From assembly GCA_943846755.1 (NCBI GenBank), contig OX044365.1, positions 1,674,001 to 1,738,000 on the forward strand: a stretch of 64,000 nucleotides of DNA, written 5' to 3'. The notes below the pieces were generated by a model, which worked only from the letters and a program-made list of their open reading frames with translations, did not search any database and was not told the DNA's origin. Of the stretch, positions 33,782-44,146 are shown in pieces. Source of the DNA: UBA8752 sp002336475. GTDB taxonomy: Bacteria; Bacteroidota; Bacteroidia; Flavobacteriales_D; Sanyastnellaceae. The position numbers and the translations under genes were made by a program. The first letter of the stretch is position 1. Each line of letters begins with the position of its first letter.

Positions 33782-34876
33782 TCAAACGAGGGGCTCCCCG
33801 TGGTCAGTCTTGAGCTGAGAGACCAATTGCTTGACCCACTGTTCTTCGCTGCGGGGGCACAACAACAGCGCATCTGGGGTGTCCACAACAATAAAGTCGC
33901 GCAACCCTTTGGCCACGACCAGCTTGCCGCCTTCAGCAGCCACCATCAAGCCCGTTGAGCCGTCGCCCATGAAATTGACGCCACTGAGCGCATTGCCATC
34001 GGCATCCTTGTCGAGCTTCTCATAGAGTGACCCCCAAGTTCCGAGGTCGCTCCACCCGAAATCGCCCAACACAACCCCCACGTTCGGGGCGCCTTCCATG
34101 ATTCCATAGTCGATGGAGATGTTTTCCGCCGCTCCAAAAATGGACAGCACTGCTTCGGCCTCTTTGTCCGTTCCTAGGTCAGACGCCCGCTCCAAGAACA
34201 GCGCATGCAAATCGGGCAGTTGATCGGCAAACCTGTCTTGAATGGTCGACAGCGACCAAATAAAAATGCCCGAATTCCAGCAAAAGTCTCCAGATGAGAT
34301 AAACTGTTCTGCAAGCTCCTTATTGGGCTTTTCGGTGAAGGTTTTTACCTGCTGCAGCCTTTCGTCAAAGGACCCGGGCAGGTCCTCATATTGGATGTAA
34401 CCGTAGCCCGTGTCAGGGCGGGTTGGAGTGATGCCCAAAGTCAGAAGTTGTGACGTCTCAGAAGCCTGGCGCACCGCCACTCCCAATACATCACGGAAGC
34501 CTTCCTCGTCTTCGATCAAATGATCCGCAGAAGCCACAATGATGGTCGCTTCAGGATCTTTCTTGGCGATCCGATGGTGGGCATAGGCCAAACATGGCGC
34601 GGTATTGCGCATGAACGGCTCGCACAAGATCTGGTCCTCGGGAAGGTCCGGAAGCTGCGCCATCACCTCCTCCTTGTAGCGGACGTTGGTCACAACGTAC
34701 ATGCGGTCATAAGGAAGCATGGGCTCCAGCCTGTCGGCCGTCATTTGAATGAGGGTCCGACCGCGGTCAAGGATGTCGAGAAATTGCTTGGGACTGCCCG
34801 AACGGCTCATCGGCCAGAAGCGGGAGCCGACGCCTCCCGCCATGATGACGGCATATGTGTGGTCGTGTAAGGCCAT
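33782..34876 (-). CDS. manC: Mannose-1-phosphate guanylyltransferase
   Basis: The 364-residue nucleotidyltransferase opens with the pyrophosphorylase signature VIMAGGVGSRFWPMSRSGSP then KQFLDI, and has EPFMRNTAPCLAYAH, the metal-site SADHLIEDE, GYGYIQYEDLP, the sugar-site FTEKPNKELAEQF and NSGIFIWSL. It makes GDP-mannose from GTP and mannose-1-phosphate for cell-surface polysaccharides. The C-terminal isomerase domain of bifunctional ManC is absent; this is the short form common in Bacteroidota. The small lipoprotein gene upstream runs 70 bases into this gene in another frame. Confidence 0.92.
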   Translation of the reverse strand: MALHDHTYAVIMAGGVGSRFWPMSRSGSPKQFLDILDRGRTLIQMTADRLEPMLPYDRMYVVTNVRYKEEVMAQLPDLPEDQILCEPFMRNTAPCLAYAHHRIAKKDPEATIIVASADHLIEDEEGFRDVLGVAVRQASETSQLLTLGITPTRPDTGYGYIQYEDLPGSFDERLQQVKTFTEKPNKELAEQFISSGDFCWNSGIFIWSLSTIQDRFADQLPDLHALFLERASDLGTDKEAEAVLSIFGAAENISIDYGIMEGAPNVGVVLGDFGWSDLGTWGSLYEKLDKDADGNALSGVNFMGDGSTGLMVAAEGGKLVVAKGLRDFIVVDTPDALLLCPRSEEQWVKQLVSQLKTDHGEPLV

Positions 34877-35084
34877 GTCGTTGTTCCTGTCGAAAATTCC
34901 GAGTGCAAAGGTAGCCCTTGCTCAAAAGGACAGAGCGCGTGAGAGAAAGAAGGACAGGTCTTGCACTTGGGCTTTCGCTTCCTTTTGGCGCGGTGCACAT
35001 GCCGAGGAGGACCACAGTCGACCAACATAAGGGCCATCAGCACCACCGCCGAACACCGTCCAAGGTTTTGAATGCGGTGAGCGG

Positions 35085-35088
<4 letters not shown>
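34807..35088 (-). CDS. Small basic lipoprotein with CxxC motif, possibly with a shifted C-terminus
   Basis: The ATG at 35088 overlaps the fumC stop as ATGA, suggesting coupled translation. The first 20 or so residues form a lipoprotein signal (SAVVLMALMLVDCGPP), followed by a very basic stretch (HRAKRKRKPKCKTCPSFSHA) with a KCKTCPSF motif. I recall similar short Bacteroidota lipoproteins that stop soon after such a CPxF motif; here the frame runs on for 40 residues and 70 bases into manC, and that tail looks like random translation. A small frameshift after the motif, or a genuine overlap, could explain it. Function unknown. Confidence 0.5.
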
Positions 35089-36479
<1,391 letters not shown>

Positions 36480-36513
36480 GTCTTGGAAAGTGTCTGTGGT
36501 GTGACCGTGGTCT

Positions 36514-37620
36514 TCAATGCTCGGCGGCGGAGCGCTCGGCAGCTGCATGCATCAGGTTGGCCTTGAGCATGGGCTCAATCTCCCCGCTGAGCACCGCATC
36601 GGTGTTTGACGTTTCGTAGCTCGAACGCAGGTCTTTGACCATTTTGTATGGCTGCAACACGTAGGAGCGGATCTGAGAACCCCACTCAATTTTCTTTTTA
36701 CCCGCCTCGATTTCGGCCCTGGCCTCACTCCGCTTGGCCATTTCCATCTCGTACAACTGAGACTTCAACAGCTGGATGGCCTTTTCCTTGTTGCCCAATT
36801 GCGATCGGGTCTCGGTATTGTCAATGATGATGCCCGTGGGCTTGTGGCGGAGTCGAACACCGGTCTCGACCTTGTTCACGTTCTGTCCTCCTGCTCCTCC
36901 AGATCGGAAAGTGTCCCAGGTCAGGTCTCCGGGATTCACCTCGATTTCTATGCTGTCGTCCACCAAGGGATACACATAGACCGACACAAACGAAGTGTGC
37001 CTCCGGGCCTGCGAGTCATAAGGACTGATCCGCACCAAGCGGTGCACGCCATTCTCCCCTTTGAGCATGCCAAAAGCGTAATCACCGTCGACCTCCATGG
37101 TGACCTGCTTGATGCCGGCCACATCGCCGTCTTGGCGGTCAATTTCCTTGACTTTGAAGCCCGCCTTGTCGGAATACATCGTGTACATCCGGGTCAGCAT
37201 GCCGGCCCAGTCGCAGGACTCGGTACCTCCAGCCCCTGCCGTGATTTGTACCACAGCATTGAGTCCGTCGGCCTCGTCAGAAAGCATCTGTTTGAACTCC
37301 AGTTCCTCGATGCATGAGATCAGGTCGCCATACTGGGCCATCACTTCTTCTTCGGTGCTCTCCCCCTCTTTGTGAAACTCAAACAGCACCTGCAGGTCTT
37401 CGATGGCCGTCTCGGCCCGCTCGAATTCACCGACCCAGACTTTCTTTCCGCGGATCCGGCGCATGACCTTCTCTGCTTCTTTCGCATCGTTCCAGAATTC
37501 TGGGTCTTGCGACAGTTTTTCGTCCTCGAGGATGTCAATACGCTTCTGCTCGATGGCGAGGTATCCCATGAGCGCATTGACGCGCACCCGGGCGGACTGG
37601 ATTTGATCGGCAGTTAGCAT
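36514..37620 (-). CDS. prfB: Peptide chain release factor 2, encoded without programmed frameshift
   Basis: The 368-residue protein ends translation at UGA and UAA. The GGQ loop (RSGGAGGQNVNKVETGVRLR near 240-260) is present. The stop-codon tripeptide reads SPY (VRISPYDSQARRHTSF) in place of the E. coli SPF; I believe SPY is usual in this phylum. The E. coli frameshift site (a UGA after about 25 codons) is absent: the same place reads GYLAIEQKRI in one frame, so RF2 is not autoregulated that way here. Its start overlaps the recX stop by 7 bases. Confidence 0.95.
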   Translation of the reverse strand: MLTADQIQSARVRVNALMGYLAIEQKRIDILEDEKLSQDPEFWNDAKEAEKVMRRIRGKKVWVGEFERAETAIEDLQVLFEFHKEGESTEEEVMAQYGDLISCIEELEFKQMLSDEADGLNAVVQITAGAGGTESCDWAGMLTRMYTMYSDKAGFKVKEIDRQDGDVAGIKQVTMEVDGDYAFGMLKGENGVHRLVRISPYDSQARRHTSFVSVYVYPLVDDSIEIEVNPGDLTWDTFRSGGAGGQNVNKVETGVRLRHKPTGIIIDNTETRSQLGNKEKAIQLLKSQLYEMEMAKRSEARAEIEAGKKKIEWGSQIRSYVLQPYKMVKDLRSSYETSNTDAVLSGEIEPMLKANLMHAAAERSAAEH

Positions 37621-38084
37621 GATGGCCCAAATTTAGGGGGCACATCCTCTGCGGCCATTGCTGCCCGCACTACTTCCATTGTAAAGCCCTTCCGCAAGAG
37701 GCCCCCTATCGTTTTTTCTGGCGCTTCATCTGGGTGTTGAAGCTTTCTTTTTCGCACAGCACGGCAGGCGGCATCATGAACATCAATTGCTGTGAGTGCT
37801 TCCAAGGCACGGTCCACCACGCCGTCTTTCAATGCGTGCTCAAACCGCAGTGCTGCGGCCACTTTTCGCGGGCTCCAGCCCTTGAGCCGAACGTGGTCTA
37901 GGGCATATGCTTCCGCGAACCGATCCGCATCGAGATACCCTTCCTTGGTCAGGGCAGCAACGAGGTCATCCGCATGGTCTTTCTCCCCCCAGCTGTGCAG
38001 TTTTCGACGCACCTGAGCAGGTGACCGCTCGGCACGGGCGCACCAATGTCGTATCTTCGAGGAAACATCTTTTTTCAGGTCCAC
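37614..38084 (-). CDS. recX: RecA regulator RecX
   Basis: From the GTG at 38084 the protein has 156 residues, the usual RecX size, starting DLKKDVSSKIRHWCARAERS. Helical RecX repeats are clear: SPAQVRRKLHSWG, VAALTKEGYLDADRFAEAYA, HVRLKGWSPRKVAAALRF, and a C-terminal LLRKGFTMEVVRAAM. RecX binds RecA filaments and limits recombination. ATGs at 38189 and 38174 are in frame but would overlap the start of the divergent DUF349 gene and add 30-35 residues without family similarity, so I prefer the GTG. It overlaps prfB by 7 bases. Confidence 0.85.
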   Translation of the reverse strand: MDLKKDVSSKIRHWCARAERSPAQVRRKLHSWGEKDHADDLVAALTKEGYLDADRFAEAYALDHVRLKGWSPRKVAAALRFEHALKDGVVDRALEALTAIDVHDAACRAVRKRKLQHPDEAPEKTIGGLLRKGFTMEVVRAAMAAEDVPPKFGPSC

Positions 38085-38172
38085 GGCGCTGAATCTACGG
38101 AGTACAGCCCTCAAAGGACTTGCCAACTGCAAACCATCGGGAACGCCTGGTGGAACCAACCTACCCAATGCC

Positions 38173-39906
38173 ATGAAAGCCGAGATCAATCAACGCATCG
38201 CGTCGTTGCTGGAGAACCCGGAAATCGAATCCGTGCGCGTCGACGTTCGCACAGCCTTCGAGGTCTACAAGGATGCACGCGAAAAAGATGTCGCTGCTCA
38301 GCGCGCAGCTTTTGATGAAACCGAACATCCCGCATTGGAACCGGGAGAGGAGTCCATCCGGTTTTCATACGAGCCCGACGAGGAAGATGCGCGCAACAAT
38401 GAGATGTACACGGCTTTCCGCGAAAGGGAAAAAGCGTGGCGAGAAAAAGTAGCGGCAGAGCAGAGGGCAAACCTCGAACAGAAAACGGCCGTTTTGAACG
38501 CCATGAAGGAGTTGGTGGCCAACGAAGAGCACATCGGCAAGATGTTCGATGCGTTCAATACGCTCACCGAACAGTGGAATGCGATCGGAAATGTTCCCGG
38601 TGACCAATACAAGGAGGTCCACGATGCCTGGCACCGCCTCCGCGACGAATTTTTCTACAACGTCAACATCTATAAGCAGCTGCAGGACCATGACTTGCAG
38701 GTGAACCTCAAAAAGAAGCAGGACCTCATCGAGCAAGCCTCGCAATTGACTTCCGTCACAGACCTCAAGGAAAAAGAGCTGCTGGCAAGAAGCTATATGA
38801 AGGCCTGGTTCGACGTAGGTCCAAGCCCACGCGAGACCTACCAGGAGATGGCAGACACCTTCTTCGGTCACACGCGCGGCGCACTGGACGAAATCAAAGC
38901 GCACTTTGATGGCATCCGTGAAGGGTTCCAGAAAAACCTAGAAGCCAAGCAAGCGTTGGTCGAAGAAGTCCGGGTATTGCTAGAGGTGGAAGTTGAAGGG
39001 CCCACCGGGTGGCCCGAACAGGCCGAAAAAGTCAAGGACATCCAAAAGCGTTGGAAAACCATTGGGTTTGCAGGACGCAAAGACGACCAAGAAGCCTGGG
39101 AGGGTTTCCGGGAGCTGTGCGACATGTTCTTCCAAAAGCGCGATGCCGCTTTTGCCGATGTGCGCGCCGCTCAAAACAAGGTGCGTGACCGCAAGCAAGC
39201 CATCGCTGAAGAGGCAGTGGGGCTCGCCGAGAGCACGTCATGGAGGCAGACTGCAGACCAGTTAATGGCGCTGCAAAAAGAATGGAAGGACTTGGGGTCA
39301 GCAGGCCCACGGGACGAAAACCGTCTGTGGCGCAAATTCCGAGGTTCCTGCGATCAGTTTTTTACCGCCAGGAAGGCCCAGTTCGCAGACCGCGACAAAG
39401 AATACAAGGTCAACCAGAAAGCAAAAGAGGCGCTCATTGAAGAAATCGAAGCCTTTGAGTTGACAGGAAACCACGGCAACGACCTCGGTACCCTGAAGGC
39501 GTTTTCCAAGCGCTGGGCCGAGAGCGGTCATGTCCCAAGACGCGTGTTCGAGCAAATTGTAGAGCGCTATGGCAGCGCCATGGACAAGAAGTTCGATGCC
39601 TTGGGTGAAAAGCGCAGTGAGCGCTCCGTCGAGGCTTACAAGCAGCGTGTTGAAAGCCTGGTGACCGGTGAAGGTTCGGAACACATGGCCCGCAAGGAGG
39701 AGCGCGTCCTGCGCGACAAAATGGACCGTCTCCGAAAGCGCGTTACCCAATACGAGAACAACATGGGGATTTTTACTGGAAAGGGAGCCGCGTCTATTGT
39801 GGCCGACTTTCAGAAGAAAATTGAGTCAGACCAGCGAGAGATGGGTGAAATCAGCCGAAAGCTCAAGATGCTGCGCGAGGCCCGTCAAGGCTCACAGGAG
39901 GGCTGA
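38173..39906 (+). CDS. DUF349 helical-repeat protein
   Basis: The 577-residue protein is almost wholly helical and highly charged, with repeated DUF349 units of about 70 residues: examples are LTEQWNAIGNVPGDQYKEVH, YMKAWFDVGPSPRETYQEMA, IQKRWKTIGFAGRKDDQEAW and LQKEWKDLGSAGPRDENRLW. Five units run from about residue 120 to 510, followed by a coiled coil. There is no signal peptide. DUF349 proteins are common in Bacteroidota; their job is not known to me. It is divergent from recX, and its 3' end overlaps the convergent response regulator gene by 44 bases. Confidence 0.88.
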   Translation: MKAEINQRIASLLENPEIESVRVDVRTAFEVYKDAREKDVAAQRAAFDETEHPALEPGEESIRFSYEPDEEDARNNEMYTAFREREKAWREKVAAEQRANLEQKTAVLNAMKELVANEEHIGKMFDAFNTLTEQWNAIGNVPGDQYKEVHDAWHRLRDEFFYNVNIYKQLQDHDLQVNLKKKQDLIEQASQLTSVTDLKEKELLARSYMKAWFDVGPSPRETYQEMADTFFGHTRGALDEIKAHFDGIREGFQKNLEAKQALVEEVRVLLEVEVEGPTGWPEQAEKVKDIQKRWKTIGFAGRKDDQEAWEGFRELCDMFFQKRDAAFADVRAAQNKVRDRKQAIAEEAVGLAESTSWRQTADQLMALQKEWKDLGSAGPRDENRLWRKFRGSCDQFFTARKAQFADRDKEYKVNQKAKEALIEEIEAFELTGNHGNDLGTLKAFSKRWAESGHVPRRVFEQIVERYGSAMDKKFDALGEKRSERSVEAYKQRVESLVTGEGSEHMARKEERVLRDKMDRLRKRVTQYENNMGIFTGKGAASIVADFQKKIESDQREMGEISRKLKMLREARQGSQEG

Positions 39907-40303
39907 TGATCATCTGATTACTTGTGTGCTGTGCATAGAGCTCTTTGAGGCGCTCGGGCAGGACCATGCGGTCCTTTTGTTTGTCCAGAATGTCTAGGAC
40001 ATCAAACTCCCGAACAACCTCCCACAGCTCTTCTACCCCAAAACCTGTGAGAAACACAACAGGGTATTGGAATTGCAGGGAACGCATCAATTGGAGAAAC
40101 TCAACGCCGTCAATCGTCGGCATGACCGAGTCCAATAAAATCAGATCAAGCTCCTCCGTTGCGAGCATGCCCACGGCCTCTAACGTATCTGATGTTGCTT
40201 CGGCCACAATTCCCGCATTGAGCAATTGGAGCTGCGTCAAGGTCAGTGCCATTTCATCATCATCAACGTAGAGAACGCGCAGGGGTCTGCTTGCATTGGC
40301 CAT
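39863..40303 (-). CDS. Single-domain (CheY-like) response regulator
   Basis: The 146-residue protein is a bare receiver domain with all the key residues: acidic DDD at 14-16 (VLYVDDDEMA), phospho-acceptor D58 (LILLDSVMP), T86 (VVFLTGFG) and K108 (LDKQKD). There is no output domain, so it must act through protein contacts. The 20 or so C-terminal residues are extra. No histidine kinase gene is adjacent. The gene ends inside the convergent DUF349 gene by 44 bases, so the two mRNAs are complementary at their 3' ends. Confidence 0.88.
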   Translation of the reverse strand: MANASRPLRVLYVDDDEMALTLTQLQLLNAGIVAEATSDTLEAVGMLATEELDLILLDSVMPTIDGVEFLQLMRSLQFQYPVVFLTGFGVEELWEVVREFDVLDILDKQKDRMVLPERLKELYAQHTSNQMIISPPVSLDGPRAAS

Positions 40304-40378
40304 AGGGCCCCAAAGATGTACAGGGGATTAATAATCACCTGTAAGCCTTCCGAGGCCATTGTTGTGGGAATCTTCTTG

Positions 40379-41005
40379 CTATGGATGCCCTGGCATGTCA
40401 AGGGCAGAGCCCTTCCACCCTTGTTCTTCCATTTCATGCAAGATGCCCGCCAAAAGTCCCGGTGTTCGCGGCGAAGCCTTGTCGCTGTCATGCATGACCG
40501 CGATGGAGCCAGGACGCAAGTGGCCCAGCGTGCTGGTGAGACATTGCTCAGCCGTGCGTTTTTGATCAAAATCACCTGTAAGTAGGTCCCACATCACAAT
40601 GCGGCTCCGCATTGCAATCGCCTTGGCCTGCCCCCTTGTCATGCGGCCATAAGGCGGACGAAACAGGCCTGAACCCGTGATGTCCTCACACTGCAAAAAA
40701 CTCTTGAGATAGGCATATTGACCCGTCGACCAACCTGATTCATGCCGCATGGTGTGGTTGCCCCAACTGTGGCCCTCATCTTGTATGCGCTCAAAAACGG
40801 AGGGGTAGCGCTCGACATTCTCGCCCACACAGAAAAATGTGCCTTTGTGTCCTGCTGACCCCAGCATGTCCAGGACCCGAGGGGTCCATTCCGGATGCGG
40901 CCCATCGTCAAAAGTCAGGTGCAATTCTTGCCCACCGGAAGCGCCCGACCAGAGAAACTCTGGAAAGAATGACGTAACAGGCTCGGGTATCCGGGTCGCG
41001 TACAC
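40379..41005 (-). CDS. Polysaccharide deacetylase (NodB-type)
   Basis: The catalytic motifs are HLTFDDGPHPEWTP (motif 1), GNHTMRHESGW (motif 2, metal histidines), FRPPYGRMT (motif 3) and MWDLLTGDFD; IAVMHDSDKAS holds the last histidine. I chose a GTG at 41005 because the following VYATRIPEPVTSFFPEFLW lines up with the usual short N-terminus of Bacteroidota members; the result is 208 residues. An in-frame start at 41137 would add 44 residues into the leuS promoter region and lacks conserved sequence. These enzymes remove acetyl groups from N-acetylglucosamine polymers such as peptidoglycan or exopolysaccharide. No clear signal peptide is seen, which is typical for this subfamily. Confidence 0.87.
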   Translation of the reverse strand: MYATRIPEPVTSFFPEFLWSGASGGQELHLTFDDGPHPEWTPRVLDMLGSAGHKGTFFCVGENVERYPSVFERIQDEGHSWGNHTMRHESGWSTGQYAYLKSFLQCEDITGSGLFRPPYGRMTRGQAKAIAMRSRIVMWDLLTGDFDQKRTAEQCLTSTLGHLRPGSIAVMHDSDKASPRTPGLLAGILHEMEEQGWKGSALDMPGHP

Positions 41006-41148
41006 GCCGGCAATTTCATAAAGAAACGTCGAAAAACATCGGTTTTGATTCCAATACAACCCCCCAATTGTACCCGATAGGGCAACGGTAAAATGGGGCG
41101 CCTGCACCGCAGCAGGCCAAGGTATCTTCGCACCCACATCCCGCGGGT

Positions 41149-43956
41149 ATGGAATACGATTTCAAAGCCATCGAAAACAAGTGGCGCCAACATTGGCAAG
41201 AGCAAGAGACTTACAAGGTTTCTGAGGACGCTGAGAAGAAGAAGTACTATGTGCTCGACATGTTTCCCTACCCCAGTGGTGCGGGATTGCATGTGGGCCA
41301 CCCCCTTGGCTACATCGCATCGGATGTCATTGCCCGTTACAAGCGGCAACAAGGTTTCAATGTGCTCCACCCACAAGGCTATGACAGCTTTGGGCTGCCG
41401 GCTGAGCAATATGCCATCCAAACGGGGCAGCACCCTGCCGTCACCACTGAGCGCAACATTGCCCGGTACCGCGAGCAACTTGACCTATTGGGATTCAGCT
41501 ACGACTGGTCTCGGGAAGTCCGCACCAGCAGCCCGGAATATTACAGGTGGACCCAATGGATTTTTGCCCGCCTCTTTGAGCACGGGTATGACCGGGCCGC
41601 TGATAAGGCTGCACCCATTGCGACCCTCACCGCACATTTCGCCGAACATGGCAATGCTGAGGTCGATTGGGCCGTGGGAGAAGACACGTTGAACGAAGCC
41701 CTGCAGGTGGTCTGGGGCGACGGTTTTGAAGGGCCGTTTTCCGCGGAACAATGGAATGCGCTGGATCCACAGGGGCAAGCATCTGTCCTGATGGCCTACC
41801 GGTTGGCTTACCTCGCCGACAGCGAAGTGAACTGGTGTCCCGCACTGGGAACAGTGCTGGCAAACGACGAGGTGGTTGGCGGATTAAGCGAACGAGGGGG
41901 GCATCCCGTGGTCCGCAAAAAAATGCGGCAATGGATGATGCGCATCACGGCTTATGCAGACCGCCTGCTGCAGGGACTGGACAGCATCGATTGGTCCGAA
42001 AGCATCAAAGAAGTCCAGCGCAATTGGATCGGCAAGTCTACTGGAGCCCAATTGCGATTTGACATCCAACACCATGAAGGCCGGACCATCGAGGTGTTTT
42101 CTACGCGCCCAGACACCCTCTATGGGGCCAACTTCTTGGTACTGGCTCCAGAACACGAGCTCGTGCAAGACATCACGACAGCGGCACAACATGACGCTGT
42201 CGCGGCTTACCAAAAAGAAACCGCCGGCCGAAGCGAACGCGAAAGGATGGCTGGAGACCGCGGCATGACCGGGTGCTTTACAGGAGCCCATGCTTTGCAT
42301 CCGCTCAGCGGGGCACCCATGCCCATCTGGATCGCCGACTACGTTTTGGCTGGATACGGCACCGGAGCTGTGATGGCGGTCCCTGCTGGAGACCAACGGG
42401 ATTGGGAATTCGCCCGCGCTTTTGGGCTGGACATCCCTCCCATTTTTGAAGGCCACAACATCGAAGAAGGCGCTTGCACCGACAAGGATGCTGTGTTGTG
42501 CAACAGCGGCTCTTGGAGCGGTCAACGCTGCTCTGTTGTGCTCCCGATTGCGATACAGGAAACAGAGGCCTCGGGATTTGCCGTCCCCCGCGTGAACTAC
42601 CGCTTGCGTGACGCTGTGTTCAGCCGCCAACGGTACTGGGGAGAGCCTTTTCCCATCTTCTATGACAAGGGGGTGCCCCAGTTGCTCGAAGATGAGCAAG
42701 TGCTCCTTCCCGAGGTGGACGCCTACCTGCCCACAGAGGACGGCGACCCGCCCTTGGCCAGGGCCGAACAATGGAATGTCTCGCGGGGCGAGCGCATGGA
42801 GTTCAATACCATGCCCGGCTGGGCAGGGTCAAGCTGGTACTTCCTGAGGTACATGGACCCTCACAATGACAGAGGTCTGTGTGACCGGTCCAAAAGCGAC
42901 TATTGGGGCCAGGTCGACCTCTATGTGGGCGGAGCAGAGCACGGAACCGGCCATTTGCTGTACAGCAGGTTCTGGACCAAATTTCTCTCTGACCTCGGCA
43001 CCATTGGATTTGATGAGCCCTTTGCCAAAATGGTCAACCAGGGCATGATCCTGGGCCGAAGCAGCTTTGTTTACCGCGTCGAAGGGTCCAACACTTTTGT
43101 CACTTTTGAGCGCCGCAAGGAGCAGCGCACCCAGCGCCTGCACGTGGACATTGCGCTCGTGCGCAACGACATCTTGGATACCGAGGCCTTCAAAGCATGG
43201 CGCCCAGAATTCGCCGATGCCGCTTTTGAACTCAATGACCAAGGCGAGTACCGCTGCGGCAGCGAGGTCGAGAAAATGTCCAAGTCCAAATACAACGTTG
43301 AAAATCCCGACGATCTGGTGGAGCGGTATGGCGCCGACACCTTGCGCTGCTACGAGATGTTCCTCGGCCCGCTAGAACAGGCCAAGCCTTGGGACACACA
43401 AGGCATCAGCGGCGTGCACGGGTTTTTGAGAAAGCTCACCCGCCTCTACATGGACAGCGAGGGCCATAACATTGTCACCGACAATCTGCCTTCTTCCGAC
43501 GCTGAGCGCACCTTACACAAAACGATCAAAAAAGTCACCGAAGACCTCGACCGCCTGAGCTGGAATACCGTGGTCAGCGCATTGATGATTGGGGTCAATG
43601 AGCTGACAGAGCAAAGCTGCCACGACCGCCAGGTCTTGCAGCCGTTCGCCGCAGTGTTGGGTCCTTACGCCCCACATTTGGCTGAGGAAGTTTGGTCTTA
43701 CGCTGGGGGCATTGGCTCTGTGGTTGATGCCGCATGGCCCAAATGGGACCCTGAGAAACTCGTGGAGTCCGAAGTGCGCTACCCTGTTCAATTCAATGGG
43801 AAAGTGAGGTTCCAACTTGAGGTTCCCGCAGAATTGGGACCGAAAGAAGTAGAAGCCGTTGTGCTTGCTGACCCCCGTACTTCCAAGCAATTGGATGGCC
43901 GCGAACCGCGTAAAATTATCGTGGTCCCCGGGCGCATTATCAACATCGTCGGATAA
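41149..43956 (+). CDS. leuS: Leucyl-tRNA synthetase
   Basis: The 935-residue class I enzyme has the HIGH motif in canonical form (YPSGAGLHVGHPLGY near 41-55), the CP1 editing domain (STRPDTLYGANFLVLAPEHE; TGAVMAVPAGDQRDWEFA), the second catalytic half (NTMPGWAGSSWYFLRYMDP), the KMSKS loop (EKMSKSKYNVENP near 709) and the anticodon and C-terminal domains. Length is as expected for Bacteroidota LeuRS. It starts 8 codons before conserved sequence and is divergent from the deacetylase gene, with about 140 bases between that must hold both promoters. Confidence 0.97.
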   Translation: MEYDFKAIENKWRQHWQEQETYKVSEDAEKKKYYVLDMFPYPSGAGLHVGHPLGYIASDVIARYKRQQGFNVLHPQGYDSFGLPAEQYAIQTGQHPAVTTERNIARYREQLDLLGFSYDWSREVRTSSPEYYRWTQWIFARLFEHGYDRAADKAAPIATLTAHFAEHGNAEVDWAVGEDTLNEALQVVWGDGFEGPFSAEQWNALDPQGQASVLMAYRLAYLADSEVNWCPALGTVLANDEVVGGLSERGGHPVVRKKMRQWMMRITAYADRLLQGLDSIDWSESIKEVQRNWIGKSTGAQLRFDIQHHEGRTIEVFSTRPDTLYGANFLVLAPEHELVQDITTAAQHDAVAAYQKETAGRSERERMAGDRGMTGCFTGAHALHPLSGAPMPIWIADYVLAGYGTGAVMAVPAGDQRDWEFARAFGLDIPPIFEGHNIEEGACTDKDAVLCNSGSWSGQRCSVVLPIAIQETEASGFAVPRVNYRLRDAVFSRQRYWGEPFPIFYDKGVPQLLEDEQVLLPEVDAYLPTEDGDPPLARAEQWNVSRGERMEFNTMPGWAGSSWYFLRYMDPHNDRGLCDRSKSDYWGQVDLYVGGAEHGTGHLLYSRFWTKFLSDLGTIGFDEPFAKMVNQGMILGRSSFVYRVEGSNTFVTFERRKEQRTQRLHVDIALVRNDILDTEAFKAWRPEFADAAFELNDQGEYRCGSEVEKMSKSKYNVENPDDLVERYGADTLRCYEMFLGPLEQAKPWDTQGISGVHGFLRKLTRLYMDSEGHNIVTDNLPSSDAERTLHKTIKKVTEDLDRLSWNTVVSALMIGVNELTEQSCHDRQVLQPFAAVLGPYAPHLAEEVWSYAGGIGSVVDAAWPKWDPEKLVESEVRYPVQFNGKVRFQLEVPAELGPKEVEAVVLADPRTSKQLDGREPRKIIVVPGRIINIVG

Positions 43957-44073
43957 GTCCTACAGGGCTTGTTTGCTGCCGTTTAGGGGCGTTTCCTGCG
44001 TCCCTTTTGGGGCCTTACATCCACAAATTTTCATCTGCGAACCTCAATATTTCATCGACGAATCACGAAATAA

Positions 44074-44104
44074 TTGCAATTAGTCGGGTTTTTTCGCATC
44101 TTTG
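44074..44104 (+). promoter_or_regulatory. Candidate promoter of the giant surface protein gene
   Basis: TTG at 44074-44076 and CATCTTTG at 44097-44104 are separated by 20 bases, close to the Bacteroidota pattern TTG-N19-21-TAnnTTTG with one mismatch in the -7 element. Transcription would begin near 44110, about 37 bases before the chosen ATG at 44147. Confidence 0.5.
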
Positions 44105-44146
44105 TAGAACTTATCATTGATGCTATCAGCTTATTATCACGGCGCC

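Noticed and set aside
36514..37620. Programmed frameshift in prfB
   Set aside because: The whole protein is in one frame and no internal UGA is present.
41884..42771. 295-codon open frame opposite leuS
   Set aside because: Antisense shadow of a conserved gene; composition is rich in H, G, V and R with no recognisable domain.
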